Shown here: positions 1 to 8,455 of the stretch, piece after piece
Position numbering within the stretch: the stretch's first letter is position 1
Layout of the letters: each line of letters opens with the position of its first letter
DNA from: DASRDZ01 sp035652335
GTDB taxonomy: Bacteria; Chloroflexota; Dormibacteria; Aeolococcales; Aeolococcaceae
Reading direction: 5' to 3'
Length of the DNA: 9,148 nucleotides
Assembly: GCA_035652335.1 (NCBI GenBank)
Contig: DASRDZ010000069.1
Span: 1-9,148, forward strand
Program-made: the position numbers and the translations under genes
The notes under the pieces: generated by a model
What the model saw: only the letters and a program-made list of their open reading frames with translations
Told to the model about the DNA's origin: nothing
The model's database searches: none

Positions 1-174
1 GCGGGCATCCCCCGCGACATGTTCACCCCCACCTTCGCCTGCTCGCGCACGGTGGGGTGGACGGCGGCGATCGCCGAGCAGGCGGCCAACAACCGCCTGA
101 TCCGGCCCTCGGCGCTGTACATCGGGCCGGCCGCTCCCCGACCCCTCCCGGAGGGCTACGGCGCCGCCGGCTGA
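1..174 (+). CDS. Citrate synthase family protein, C-terminal end (5' part outside window)
   Basis: Only the last 57 codons are present, read in frame 1 to a TGA at 172-174. The peptide contains IPRDMFTPTFACSRTVGW, then TAAIAEQ, then RLIRPSALYIGP. This matches the C-terminal signature of citrate and 2-methylcitrate synthases: a Phe-rich strand, the R-x-x-GW motif, an EQ pair, then RP and a final Y-x-G. The family condenses acetyl-CoA (or propionyl-CoA) with oxaloacetate in the cytoplasm. The C-terminal Arg of this region helps bind substrate in characterised members. The catalytic His and Asp residues lie upstream and cannot be checked, so citrate and 2-methylcitrate synthase cannot be told apart. 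In many family members the motif after GW is x-AH-x-x-EQ; here the His position is Ala. It ends 54 bases before nuoA and may be a separate transcription unit. Confidence 0.85.
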   Translation, partial: AGIPRDMFTPTFACSRTVGWTAAIAEQAANNRLIRPSALYIGPAAPRPLPEGYGAAG

Positions 175-190
175 GCTCGGCCGGGGCCCC

Positions 191-219
191 GTCGAGCCGC
201 CCAGCCCCTTTGCTAGGAT
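191..219 (+). promoter_or_regulatory. Possible sigma-70-type promoter upstream of nuoA
   Basis: A GTCGAG word (191-196), a 17-base spacer and TAGGAT (214-219) resemble a weak housekeeping promoter. TAnnnT is the common -10 form in GC-rich bacteria, and a TG lies at 211-212, one base before the hexamer, as in extended -10 elements. Transcription from here would begin about 226, giving an almost leaderless nuoA message. The same box with the same spacing occurs before nuoF. However, AGGATGG (215-221) is also a good Shine-Dalgarno sequence 7 bases before the nuoA ATG, so the match could simply be the ribosome binding site. If that is so, the true promoter lies inside or upstream of the citrate synthase gene. 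Confidence 0.3.
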
Positions 220-228
220 GGGCTCGCG

Positions 229-585
229 ATGCTCTCGGACTACGCGCCGATCCTCCTCTTCCTGGGGGTCTGTGTCGCTTTCGCGGTGGTCGCGCAAGTT
301 CTCATTGCCAACGTCGGCCCGCGCCGTCCCAGCCCTGAGAAGGAGCTCCCCTACGAGAGCGGCATCATCCCGCGCCAGTCGGCGCGCCGCCGCTTCTCGG
401 TCAGCTTCTACGTGACCGCGATGCTGTTCATCATCTTCGACGTCGAGGGGATCTTCCTGTTCCCCTGGGCCACGGTGGTGCGCCAGCTGAAGATCTTCGG
501 CCTGGTCGAGATCGGCATCTTCATCTTCACGCTGCTCGTCGCCCTGCTCTACGTGTGGCGAAAGGGAGCCCTGACATGGGAATGA
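229..585 (+). CDS. nuoA: NADH-quinone oxidoreductase subunit A (NuoA)
   Basis: This 118-residue membrane subunit of complex I sits next to the quinone chamber and the NuoH channel. It has the usual length and three predicted transmembrane helices (about residues 6-28, 60-80 and 90-110). Family landmarks are PYESG (41-45) in the loop after helix 1, the RRRFSVSFY stretch (53-61), and the acidic FDVEG motif with D71 and E73, which correspond to the conserved Asp/Glu pair of NuoA proteins, followed by FPWA (78-81). The loop motif is YESG rather than the YECG of Escherichia coli-type enzymes. The ATG at 229 is preceded by AGGATGG (215-221) with a 7-base spacing, which supports this start. It is the first gene of the nuo operon, and its end overlaps nuoB by 10 bases, or by 4 if nuoB starts at its second ATG. 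Confidence 0.96.
   Translation: MLSDYAPILLFLGVCVAFAVVAQVLIANVGPRRPSPEKELPYESGIIPRQSARRRFSVSFYVTAMLFIIFDVEGIFLFPWATVVRQLKIFGLVEIGIFIFTLLVALLYVWRKGALTWE
561..568 (+). promoter_or_regulatory. Ribosome binding site of nuoB, deciding its start
   Basis: AAAGGGAG lies inside the end of nuoA. Its last base is 7 bases before the ATG at 576 and 13 bases before the ATG at 582. The 7-base spacing recurs for nuoA, nuoG, nuoH and nuoI in this operon, which favours 576 over 582 and over the GTG at 555, which lies upstream of the site. Confidence 0.6.
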
Positions 586-1103
586 GCGGCGACGCCCCGG
601 CCATCCCCATCCCCCGCGCCGGTGAGCGCGAGCGCACCGCGGCGCAGACGGGGATCATCACCACCACCATCAGCCAGGTCATCCAGTGGGGGCGCTACAG
701 CTCGATCTGGCCCGCCCTCTTCGGCCTCGCCTGCTGCGCCATCGAGATGATGGCGGTGGGCAACAGCCGCTACGACATGAGCCGCTTCGGCGCCGAGGTC
801 TTCCGGGCCAGCCCCCGCCAGGCCGACCTGATGATCGTCGCCGGCCGGGTGGCCCAGAAGATGGCCCCCGTGCTGCGGCAGATCTACGACCAGATGCCCG
901 AGCCCAAGTGGGTGATCAGCATGGGCGCCTGCGCCAGCTGCGGCGGCATCTTCAACAACTACGCAATCGTCCAGGGCGTCGACAAGGTGGTGCCCGTCGA
1001 CGTGTACGTGCCCGGCTGCCCACCCCGTCCCGAGTCGCTGCTGGACGCGGTGGTCAAGCTGCAGAAGAAGATCGCCGCCGAGCCGGCGAGCCTCCGCGGG
1101 TAA
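576..1103 (+). CDS. nuoB: NADH-quinone oxidoreductase subunit B (NuoB), cluster N2 subunit
   Basis: This peripheral subunit holds the terminal [4Fe-4S] cluster N2, which passes electrons to quinone at the NuoB/NuoD interface. The 175-residue product carries all four expected ligands: the tandem cysteines C53-C54 in FGLACCAIEMM, C119 in GACASCGG and C148 in VPGCPPRPE. Their spacing (+1, +65, +29) equals that of the Thermus enzyme as I remember it (C45, C46, C111, C140). An additional cysteine, C122, occupies a position that is usually Ser in the GxCAxSGG motif. The first 25 residues are a loose Pro/Ala-rich leader. The start at ATG 576 is chosen for its ribosome binding site; ATG 582 (ATGA overlap with nuoA) is a close alternative. 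It ends in TAA, one of only two non-TGA stops here, and is followed by the ambiguous start of nuoC. Confidence 0.96.
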   Translation: MGMSGDAPAIPIPRAGERERTAAQTGIITTTISQVIQWGRYSSIWPALFGLACCAIEMMAVGNSRYDMSRFGAEVFRASPRQADLMIVAGRVAQKMAPVLRQIYDQMPEPKWVISMGACASCGGIFNNYAIVQGVDKVVPVDVYVPGCPPRPESLLDAVVKLQKKIAAEPASLRG

Positions 1104-1172
1104 GCCACACTGACGACCACGACCTCCCCAACCGATTCGGCGCGCCCGGTCGCGGGTGCGCGCGCCGCCCGC

Positions 1173-1694
1173 GTGCTGCAGGCGAAGCTCCCCGGCGCCG
1201 TGCTGCGCCGCGACGAGGCGTTCGGCGAGGAGACCGTCGTCATCGCCCGCGAGAACCTCGTCGAGGCGGCCACGCTGCTGCGCGACGACCCCGACGCGCT
1301 GTACCGCACGGCGCTCTACGTGACCGCCGTCGACTGGCCCGACCGCGAGCCGGACGAGCCGCGCTTCGACATCGTCTACCAGCTCCGCTCGCTGCAGTAC
1401 AACGACGTCTGCCGGCTGGTCGTGCAGGTCACTGAGGACGACCCGCACCTGCCCTCGCTGGAGAAGGTGTTCAGCGGCTTCGACTGGCACGAGCGCGAGT
1501 GCTACGACCTCTTCGGCATCGTCTTCGACGGCCACCACGACCTGCGGCGCATCCTCATGCCGGAGGACTGGGAGGGGCATCCGCTGCGCAAGGACTACGT
1601 GTCCTTCGGCGAGCCCGTCGCCTTCACCCACAACATCGAGTGGGCGCTGCCGGCGCAGGAGCGGCCGCCCGGTATGCCGGGGAGCGCGCGCTGA
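1173..1694 (+). CDS. nuoC: NADH-quinone oxidoreductase subunit C (NuoC); true start probably further upstream
   Basis: This is the 30-kDa subunit of the connecting arm, without cofactors, which packs against NuoD and NuoB. From the GTG at 1173 the product is 173 residues. The family signature is clear: ERECYDLFG (107-115), GHHDLRRILMPEDWEGHPLRKDY (about 120-142, shown in parts: DLRRIL, GHPLRKDY). The start is uncertain. GTG 1173 has no ribosome binding site, leaves 69 bases after nuoB and cuts into the expected first helix (AARVLQAKLP in the longer reading). The same frame stays open back to the nuoB stop, and no ATG, GTG or TTG occurs there; a CTG at 1110 would give a leader beginning TTTTSPTDSARP and a 6-base gap. 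GTG is given here as the conventional choice. The gene shares one base with nuoD (TGATG). Confidence 0.93.
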   Translation: MLQAKLPGAVLRRDEAFGEETVVIARENLVEAATLLRDDPDALYRTALYVTAVDWPDREPDEPRFDIVYQLRSLQYNDVCRLVVQVTEDDPHLPSLEKVFSGFDWHERECYDLFGIVFDGHHDLRRILMPEDWEGHPLRKDYVSFGEPVAFTHNIEWALPAQERPPGMPGSAR

Positions 1695-2989
1695 TGGCCG
1701 TCCTGCAGCCACCGGGCCCAGGTCTGCCGCCGCCTCCCGACGACAGGGAGGATCCCTTCTCCGCGGCGCGCGCCGCCATCGGCGTGCCCGCCGAGCTGGA
1801 CAGCGTCGAGCTGGTGCAGATCGGCGAGCAGACCATGGAGCTCAACATGGGCCCGCAGCACCCGTCGACGCACGGGGTGCTGCGCCTGGTGCTCGCCCTC
1901 GACGGCGAGGTGGTGCGGCAGTGCCATCCCGACATCGGCTACCTGCACACCGGCTTCGAGAAGTCGTTCGAGTCGCACACCTACCAGCAGTGCATCCCGC
2001 TCACCGACCGGATGGACTACCTGGCCCCGCCCATCAACAACTTCGGCTTCAGCCTCGCCGTCGAGAAGCTGCTCGGCATCGACGTCCCCCCGCGCGGCCA
2101 GTACATCCGGGTGATCATGGCCGAGCTGGCGCGCATCGGCTCGCACCTCATCTGGTTCGGCACCCACGCCCTCGACCTGGGGGCCACCACGCCCTTCCTC
2201 TACGCCTGGCGCGAGCGGGAGCACATCCTCGACATCAACGAGCTGGTCAGCGGCGTGCGGATGATGACCTCGTTCATCCGCGTCGGCGGCCTGATGGCCG
2301 ACGTGCCCGACGAGTTCGGCGGCATGATCGAGCACGTCATCACCACCTTCCCCAAGCGCATCGACGAGTACGAGCTGCTCATCACCAAGAACCCCATCTG
2401 GGTGGAGCGCACCCGCGGGCTCGGCGTGATCACCGCCGAGGAGTGCATGCAGTACGGCGCCACCGGCCCGGTGCTGCGCGGCAGCGGAGTCCCCTACGAC
2501 CTGCGCAAGGCGCAGCCCTACAGCTCCTACGACCACTTCGACTTCGACATCCCCGTGGGCACGCGCGGCGACGTCTACGACCGCTATCTCTGCCGCATGC
2601 AGGAGATGCGCGAGTCGGTGAAGATCATCGACCAGGCCTACCGCAACCTCCCCGACGGTCCGGTCAACACCGTCGACCGCAAGGTGGCGCTGCCGCCGCG
2701 CAACGAGATCAACACCAGCATGGAGTCGCTGATCCACCACTTCAAGCTGGTGACCGAGGGCTTCCGCACTCCCAAGGGGCAGGTCTACCACGCGGTGGAG
2801 TCGCCGCGCGGGGAGCTGGGCTTCTACATCGTCAGCGACGGCGGCAACACGCCCTATCGCTGCAAGGTGCGCGCCCCCTCCTTCAGCAACCTGTCAGCGC
2901 TGGCGCACATGGTGCGCGGCGAGCTGATCGCCGACGTCGTCGCCGTCATCGGCTCCATCGACATCGTCCTCGGGGACGTCGACCGATGA
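1694..2989 (+). CDS. nuoD: NADH-quinone oxidoreductase subunit D (NuoD), quinone-site subunit
   Basis: This 49-kDa-type subunit, evolutionarily related to the large subunit of [NiFe] hydrogenases, forms much of the quinone pocket with NuoB. The 431-residue product aligns from end to end with the Thermus Nqo4 sequence as I remember it: GPQHPSTHG (53-61), IGYLHTGFEK (81-90), RMDYL (106-110), then SDGG, PYRCKVRAPSF and the final GDVDR. H60 and Y109 match the quinone-headgroup His and Tyr (H38 and Y87 in Thermus) with a constant offset of 22. That offset reflects an N-terminal extension rich in Pro and acidic residues (1-30), which looks disordered. The ATG overlaps the nuoC stop by one base and is preceded by GGGGAG (1679-1684) with a 9-base spacing. 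Separate C and D genes exclude the fused NuoCD form found in enterobacteria. Confidence 0.97.
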   Translation: MAVLQPPGPGLPPPPDDREDPFSAARAAIGVPAELDSVELVQIGEQTMELNMGPQHPSTHGVLRLVLALDGEVVRQCHPDIGYLHTGFEKSFESHTYQQCIPLTDRMDYLAPPINNFGFSLAVEKLLGIDVPPRGQYIRVIMAELARIGSHLIWFGTHALDLGATTPFLYAWREREHILDINELVSGVRMMTSFIRVGGLMADVPDEFGGMIEHVITTFPKRIDEYELLITKNPIWVERTRGLGVITAEECMQYGATGPVLRGSGVPYDLRKAQPYSSYDHFDFDIPVGTRGDVYDRYLCRMQEMRESVKIIDQAYRNLPDGPVNTVDRKVALPPRNEINTSMESLIHHFKLVTEGFRTPKGQVYHAVESPRGELGFYIVSDGGNTPYRCKVRAPSFSNLSALAHMVRGELIADVVAVIGSIDIVLGDVDR

Positions 2990-3516
2990 GCCTCTCCGCC
3001 GAGACGCGGCAGGCCGTCCAGCGTCACCGGGACCGCTACCCGCACCCCAAGTCGGCGATCCTCCCCTCGCTCTGGGAGGTGCAGCACGAGGAGGGGTGGA
3101 TCACCCCCGAGGGCATGGAGCTGGTCGCCGAGGTGCTCGGGGTCACGCCCAGCGAGGTCCAGGCGGTGGCCACCTTCTACTCCATGTACTTCCAGAAGCC
3201 ACCGGGGCGGCACAGCCTGCTGGTCTGCGTCAACGTCGCCTGCGCCCTGCGGGGGGCGGACGAGACCGCCGCCTACATCGAGGAGAAGCTGGGCTGCCCG
3301 CCCGGCTCGACCAGCGCCGACGGCGCCTTCACCTGGGACGCCACCATCGAGTGCCTCGGCGCCTGCGGCTACGCGCCGATGATGCAGATCGACCACCGTT
3401 TCCACGAGCACCTCACCCCGGAGAGGATCGACCACATCCTGGAGACCGTTGGGAAGGAGCCCGGCCCCCACGAGCCGCATGGCGGGCCGGCCACCCCGCC
3501 CAAGCGCCGTCGGTAG
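2986..3516 (+). CDS. nuoE: NADH-quinone oxidoreductase subunit E (NuoE), thioredoxin-like [2Fe-2S] protein
   Basis: This 24-kDa-type subunit of the NADH module carries cluster N1a close to the FMN of NuoF. The 176-residue product has an N-terminal helical region (1-70, including ILPSLWEVQHEEGW and VATFYSMY) and a thioredoxin-fold [2Fe-2S] domain. The four ligands are C81 and C86 (CVNVAC) and C123 and C127 (CLGAC), the standard C-x4-C and C-x3-C pattern. The tail (about 158-176) is rich in Pro, Gly and His and ends in a basic KRRR run, probably disordered. Its ATG overlaps the nuoD stop as ATGA, and GGGGA (2972-2976) could serve as ribosome binding site. It ends in TAG and is followed by 37 non-coding bases, the only clear gap inside the operon. 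Confidence 0.96.
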   Translation: MSLSAETRQAVQRHRDRYPHPKSAILPSLWEVQHEEGWITPEGMELVAEVLGVTPSEVQAVATFYSMYFQKPPGRHSLLVCVNVACALRGADETAAYIEEKLGCPPGSTSADGAFTWDATIECLGACGYAPMMQIDHRFHEHLTPERIDHILETVGKEPGPHEPHGGPATPPKRRR

Positions 3517-3537
3517 CAGACCCCGTTCCACTAGGAT
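3509..3537 (+). promoter_or_regulatory. Possible internal promoter upstream of nuoF
   Basis: GTCGGT (3509-3514), a 17-base spacer and TAGGAT (3532-3537) repeat the arrangement seen before nuoA (GTCG word, 17 bases, CTAGGAT). The AGGA here is 17 bases from the nuoF ATG, too far to act as a ribosome binding site, so the promoter reading is stronger than at nuoA. Transcription would start near 3544 and leave a leader of about 10 bases with no Shine-Dalgarno sequence. The -35-like word overlaps the end of nuoE. The location at the only gapped junction of the operon supports a regulatory role, but the evidence is sequence resemblance only. Confidence 0.38.
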
Positions 3538-3553
3538 CACGCCCGACCTTCAC

Positions 3554-4842
3554 ATGGCCGAGTACAAGCTCCTCACCAAAGACTTCGCCACCGAGGGCCT
3601 GGAGACCCTCCGCGTCTACGAGCGCACCGGCGGCTACCAGGGCCTCCGCAAGGCGCTGCGCGACTTCACCCCGGAGTCCCTGGTGGAGGAGGTGAAGACC
3701 TCGCAGATCCGCGGTCGCGGGGGCGCGGGCTTCCCCACCGGGATGAAGTGGTCCTTCCTGCCCAAGGACGTCTTCCCGCGCTACCTCTGCTGCAACGCCG
3801 ACGAGTCCGAGCCGGCCTGCTTCAAGGACCGCTACCTCATCGACAAGTCGCCCCACCAGCTCGTCGAGGGCCTGCTCATCGCCGCCTACGCGCTGCAGGT
3901 GGAGACGGCCTTCATCTACATCCGCGGCGAGTACGAGGAGCAGCGCCAGCTGCTGGAGCGGGCGGTGGAGGAGGCCCGCGCCGCCGGCTACATCGGCCGC
4001 GGCATCCTGGGCAGCCAGTTCGCCTGCGACGTCATCGTCCACGGCGGCGCCGGCGCCTACATCTGCGGCGAGGAGACGGCGCTGATCGACTCCCTGGAGG
4101 GGCACCGCGGCCAGCCGCGCCTCAAGCCGCCCTTCCCGGCGGTGAAGGGGCTGTACGGCAAGCCGACGGTGGTCAACAACGTCGAGACGCTCTGCAACCT
4201 GCCCCACATCGTCATGAACGGCGGCGAGTGGTTCGCCGGCATCGGCGTGGAGCGCTCGCGTGGCACCCGGCTGTGGTGCTGCAGCGGGCACATCGAGAAG
4301 CCCGGCGTCTACGAGATGGAGCTGGGCCGGCCCATCCGCGAGCTGCTCGAGGAGCACTGCGGGGGGATCTGGAAGGGGCGGCAGCTCAAGGCGTTCCAGC
4401 CCGGCGGCGGCTCGATGCAGGTGCTGCTTCCCGAGCACCTCGACCTCCCCCTCGACATGGACGCGGTGATGAAGGCGGGCTCGTCGCTCGGCGCCGGCGC
4501 GATGATGTTCATGGACGAGACCACCTGCCTGGTCAACGTCTCCATGCGCCTGGTCGACTTCTACCACCACGAGTCCTGCGGCAAGTGCGCGCCCTGCCGA
4601 GAGGGCACGTACTTCGAGTCCGACCTGATGCACAAGCTGGAGGCCGGTCGCGCCACCCCGGAGGAGCTGGCCACCCTCGCCGACATCTGCGACAACATGA
4701 ACGGCAAGTGCTTCTGCCCCCTGGGCGACACCGCCACCTGGTTCGTGATGTCGGCCTTCAAGGCCTTCCGCGAGGAGTTCGAGGCCCATTGCGGCGCGGG
4801 TGAATGCCCGGTGCAGGCGCGCAACCGACAGGCGGTGGCCGC

Positions 4843-4846
<4 letters not shown>
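3554..4846 (+). CDS. nuoF: NADH-quinone oxidoreductase subunit F (NuoF), NADH- and FMN-binding subunit
   Basis: This 51-kDa-type subunit oxidises NADH through FMN and passes electrons to cluster N3. The 430-residue product has the FMN/NADH glycine loop RGRGGAGFPTG (53-63), the NADESEP acidic segment (81-87) followed by FKDR (90-93), GAGAYICGEETAL with G172-E173-E174, and RLKPPFP. The C-terminal N3 site has C342, C345 and C348 (SCGKCAPCREGT) and C388 (FCPLGD). Residues 88-89 are Ala-Cys where most relatives I recall have Gly-Ser or Gly-Thr (EPGSFKDR). ATG 3554 is chosen because MAEYKLLTKDF leads directly into the conserved LRVYERTGGYQGLRKAL region. In-frame upstream codons (TTG 3449, ATG 3479) would add sequence overlapping nuoE that does not resemble the family. 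No Shine-Dalgarno sequence is visible. It overlaps nuoG as ATGA. Confidence 0.97.
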
Positions 4847-6779
<1,933 letters not shown>

Positions 6780-6783
<4 letters not shown>

Positions 6784-7817
6784 GCGCCAGCATCTGGACG
6801 GTCACCGTCGGGCCCGACTACTGGTGGGTCATCGTCGTCAAGGCGGCGGTGATCCTGCTCGGGCTGGCCACGACCGCGGCGTACCTGGTGTACGCGGAGC
6901 GCAAGATCGCGGCCCACATCCAGCTGCGCATCGGGCCCAACCGCGTCGGGCCGCTGGGGCTGCTGCAGCCCGCCGCCGACGCCATCAAGCTGCTCTTCAA
7001 GGAGAACGTCGCGCCCGCCGGACGCGACCGCATCCTCTACCTGATCGCGCCGGGCATCGCCGCCGGGGCTGCCATCTTCGCCTTCGCGGTGATCCCGCTG
7101 GGCGGGGTGAACACCTGGTTCGGGTACCAGTTCCACTGGAACATCGCCCACGTCAACGTCGGCCTGCTCTACATCCTGGGCATCACCTCGCTCGGCGTGT
7201 ACGCCATCTTCCTGGGCGGCTGGTCGTCGAACAGCAAGTACTCGCTGCTCGGCGCGCTGCGCTCCTCGGCGCAGCTCATCTCCTACGAGATGGCGGTGGG
7301 CTTCGCGCTGATGGGCACGGTGATCCTGGCCGGCTCGCTCGACCTGGAGCAGATCGTCACCGCCCAGCACCACGTCTGGTTCGTGATCCTGCAGCCGATG
7401 GCCTTCCTGCTCTACTTCATCGGCGGGCTGGCCGAGACCAACCGGCTGCCCTTCGACCTTCCCGAGGCCGAGACCGAGCTGGTGGCGGGCTACCACACCG
7501 AGTACAGCGGCCTGCGCTTCGGCTTCTACTTCCTCGCCGAGTACATCAACATGGTGACGGTGTCGTCGATCGCGACGGCGCTCTTCCTCGGCGGGTACCT
7601 GCCGCTCATCCCGCAGCTCGACTTCATCCCGGGACCGCTCTGGTTCCTGGCCAAGGCGGGCGCGCTGCTCTTCACCATGATCTGGATCCGCTGGACGTTC
7701 CCGCGCCTGCGCTACGACCGGCTGATGAACCTCGGGTGGAAGGTGCTGCTCCCGCTGGGGCTGCTCAACATCGCCGTGACCGGCGCCATCGTGGCCATTC
7801 AGGCGGCAAACGCATGA
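6780..7817 (+). CDS. nuoH: NADH-quinone oxidoreductase subunit H (NuoH), membrane subunit at the quinone chamber
   Basis: This very hydrophobic 345-residue subunit anchors the peripheral arm and forms the entry of the quinone channel and the first proton path. About eight transmembrane helices can be seen, beginning at residues 17-38. Signatures: AERKIAAHIQLRIGPNRVGP, with E40-R41-K42 and RIGPNRVGP at 50-58, then GLLQPAADAIKLLFKE; and AETNRLPFDLPEAETELVAGY (starting at residue 218) with HTEYSG, the acid-rich cytoplasmic loop that links quinone reduction to proton movement. The start is GTG at 6780 in a GTGA overlap with nuoG, preceded by GAGGTGA (6766-6772) with a 7-base spacing. The same frame is open far upstream through nuoG, but only this start gives the family N-terminus. 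It overlaps nuoI as ATGA. Confidence 0.97.
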
Positions 7818-8455
7818 TCAAAGAGCTCGTCAAGGGCATGGCCTTCACCCTGAAGAACATGCTCAGCAAGCCGATCACCATGCAGTGGCCCGAGGAGCAG
7901 AAGCCCGCTCCCACCCGCCACCGCGGCCGCCACATCCTCCACCGCTACGACAACGGCATGGAGAAGTGCATCGGCTGCGAGCTCTGCGCCGGCGCGTGCC
8001 CGGTGGGCTGCATCTACGTCGGCCCCGCCGAGAACGACCCCGAACGCCCCGTCTCGCCCGGCGAGCGCTACGCGATCCGGTACGAGATCAACCTGATGCG
8101 CTGCATCTACTGCGGCTACTGCGCCGAGGCCTGCCCCACCGAGGCGATCACCCTGGGCCCGCGCTACGACCTCGCCGACTACCGGCGCGAGCGCCTGGTG
8201 GCCACCAAGGAGGACCTCCTGGAGGCCTGGCCCGGCTTCGACAAGTCGCTGGCCGACAACCCGCTCGGCGCCGGCGGCGACCAGCGGGCGCAGCCGGGTC
8301 GCGCGCCGGGCGTCAGCCCGCGCATCGCCTGGGACCGCGCCGACGCCATCGTCCACGAGGGCGGCGAGCTGCCGCTGCCGGGTCGCTCCGGGATCCCCGC
8401 GGACGTCCCCAGCGTCGCCGAGCCCGCCGGCAACGAGCACGGCGGGAACGCGTGA
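7814..8455 (+). CDS. nuoI: NADH-quinone oxidoreductase subunit I (NuoI), 2x[4Fe-4S] ferredoxin-like protein
   Basis: This peripheral subunit carries clusters N6a and N6b, between NuoG and NuoB. The 213-residue product has an amphipathic N-terminal helix (MIKELVKGMAFTLKNM), which rests on the membrane, then two ferredoxin motifs. The first is CIGCELCAGACP (C52, C55, C58, C62) and the second CIYCGYCAEACP (C97, C100, C103, C107). As in 8-iron ferredoxins, C107 completes the first cluster and C62 the second. The core ends near residue 150; about 60 further residues are rich in Gly, Pro and Ala and make it about 30 residues longer than the Thermus subunit as remembered. The start ATG at 7814 overlaps nuoH (ATGA), and AGGCGG (7801-7806) lies 7 bases before it, as for nuoG. 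Confidence 0.97.
   Translation: MIKELVKGMAFTLKNMLSKPITMQWPEEQKPAPTRHRGRHILHRYDNGMEKCIGCELCAGACPVGCIYVGPAENDPERPVSPGERYAIRYEINLMRCIYCGYCAEACPTEAITLGPRYDLADYRRERLVATKEDLLEAWPGFDKSLADNPLGAGGDQRAQPGRAPGVSPRIAWDRADAIVHEGGELPLPGRSGIPADVPSVAEPAGNEHGGNA

Noticed and set aside
167..184. Inverted repeat CCGGC/GCCGG around the citrate synthase stop as a terminator
   Set aside because: The stem is only 5 base pairs with an 8-base loop and no following T-run; such repeats are common by chance in GC-rich DNA.
57..415. Short plus-strand open frames at 57-338 and 218-415
   Set aside because: They overlap the citrate synthase tail and nuoA in other frames, and their Arg/Ser/Pro-rich translations match no family.
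555..575. Longer nuoB from GTG 555
   Set aside because: The AAAGGGAG site at 561-568 lies downstream of this codon and is correctly placed for ATG 576.
3449..3553. Longer nuoF from TTG 3449 or ATG 3479
   Set aside because: It would overlap nuoE, has no ribosome binding site, and the added Pro/Arg-rich residues do not resemble NuoF. The family-like N-terminus begins at 3554.
4804..4842. Longer nuoG from ATG 4804
   Set aside because: The added residues are a shadow of the nuoF end; the ATGA overlap and AGGCGG site fit ATG 4843.
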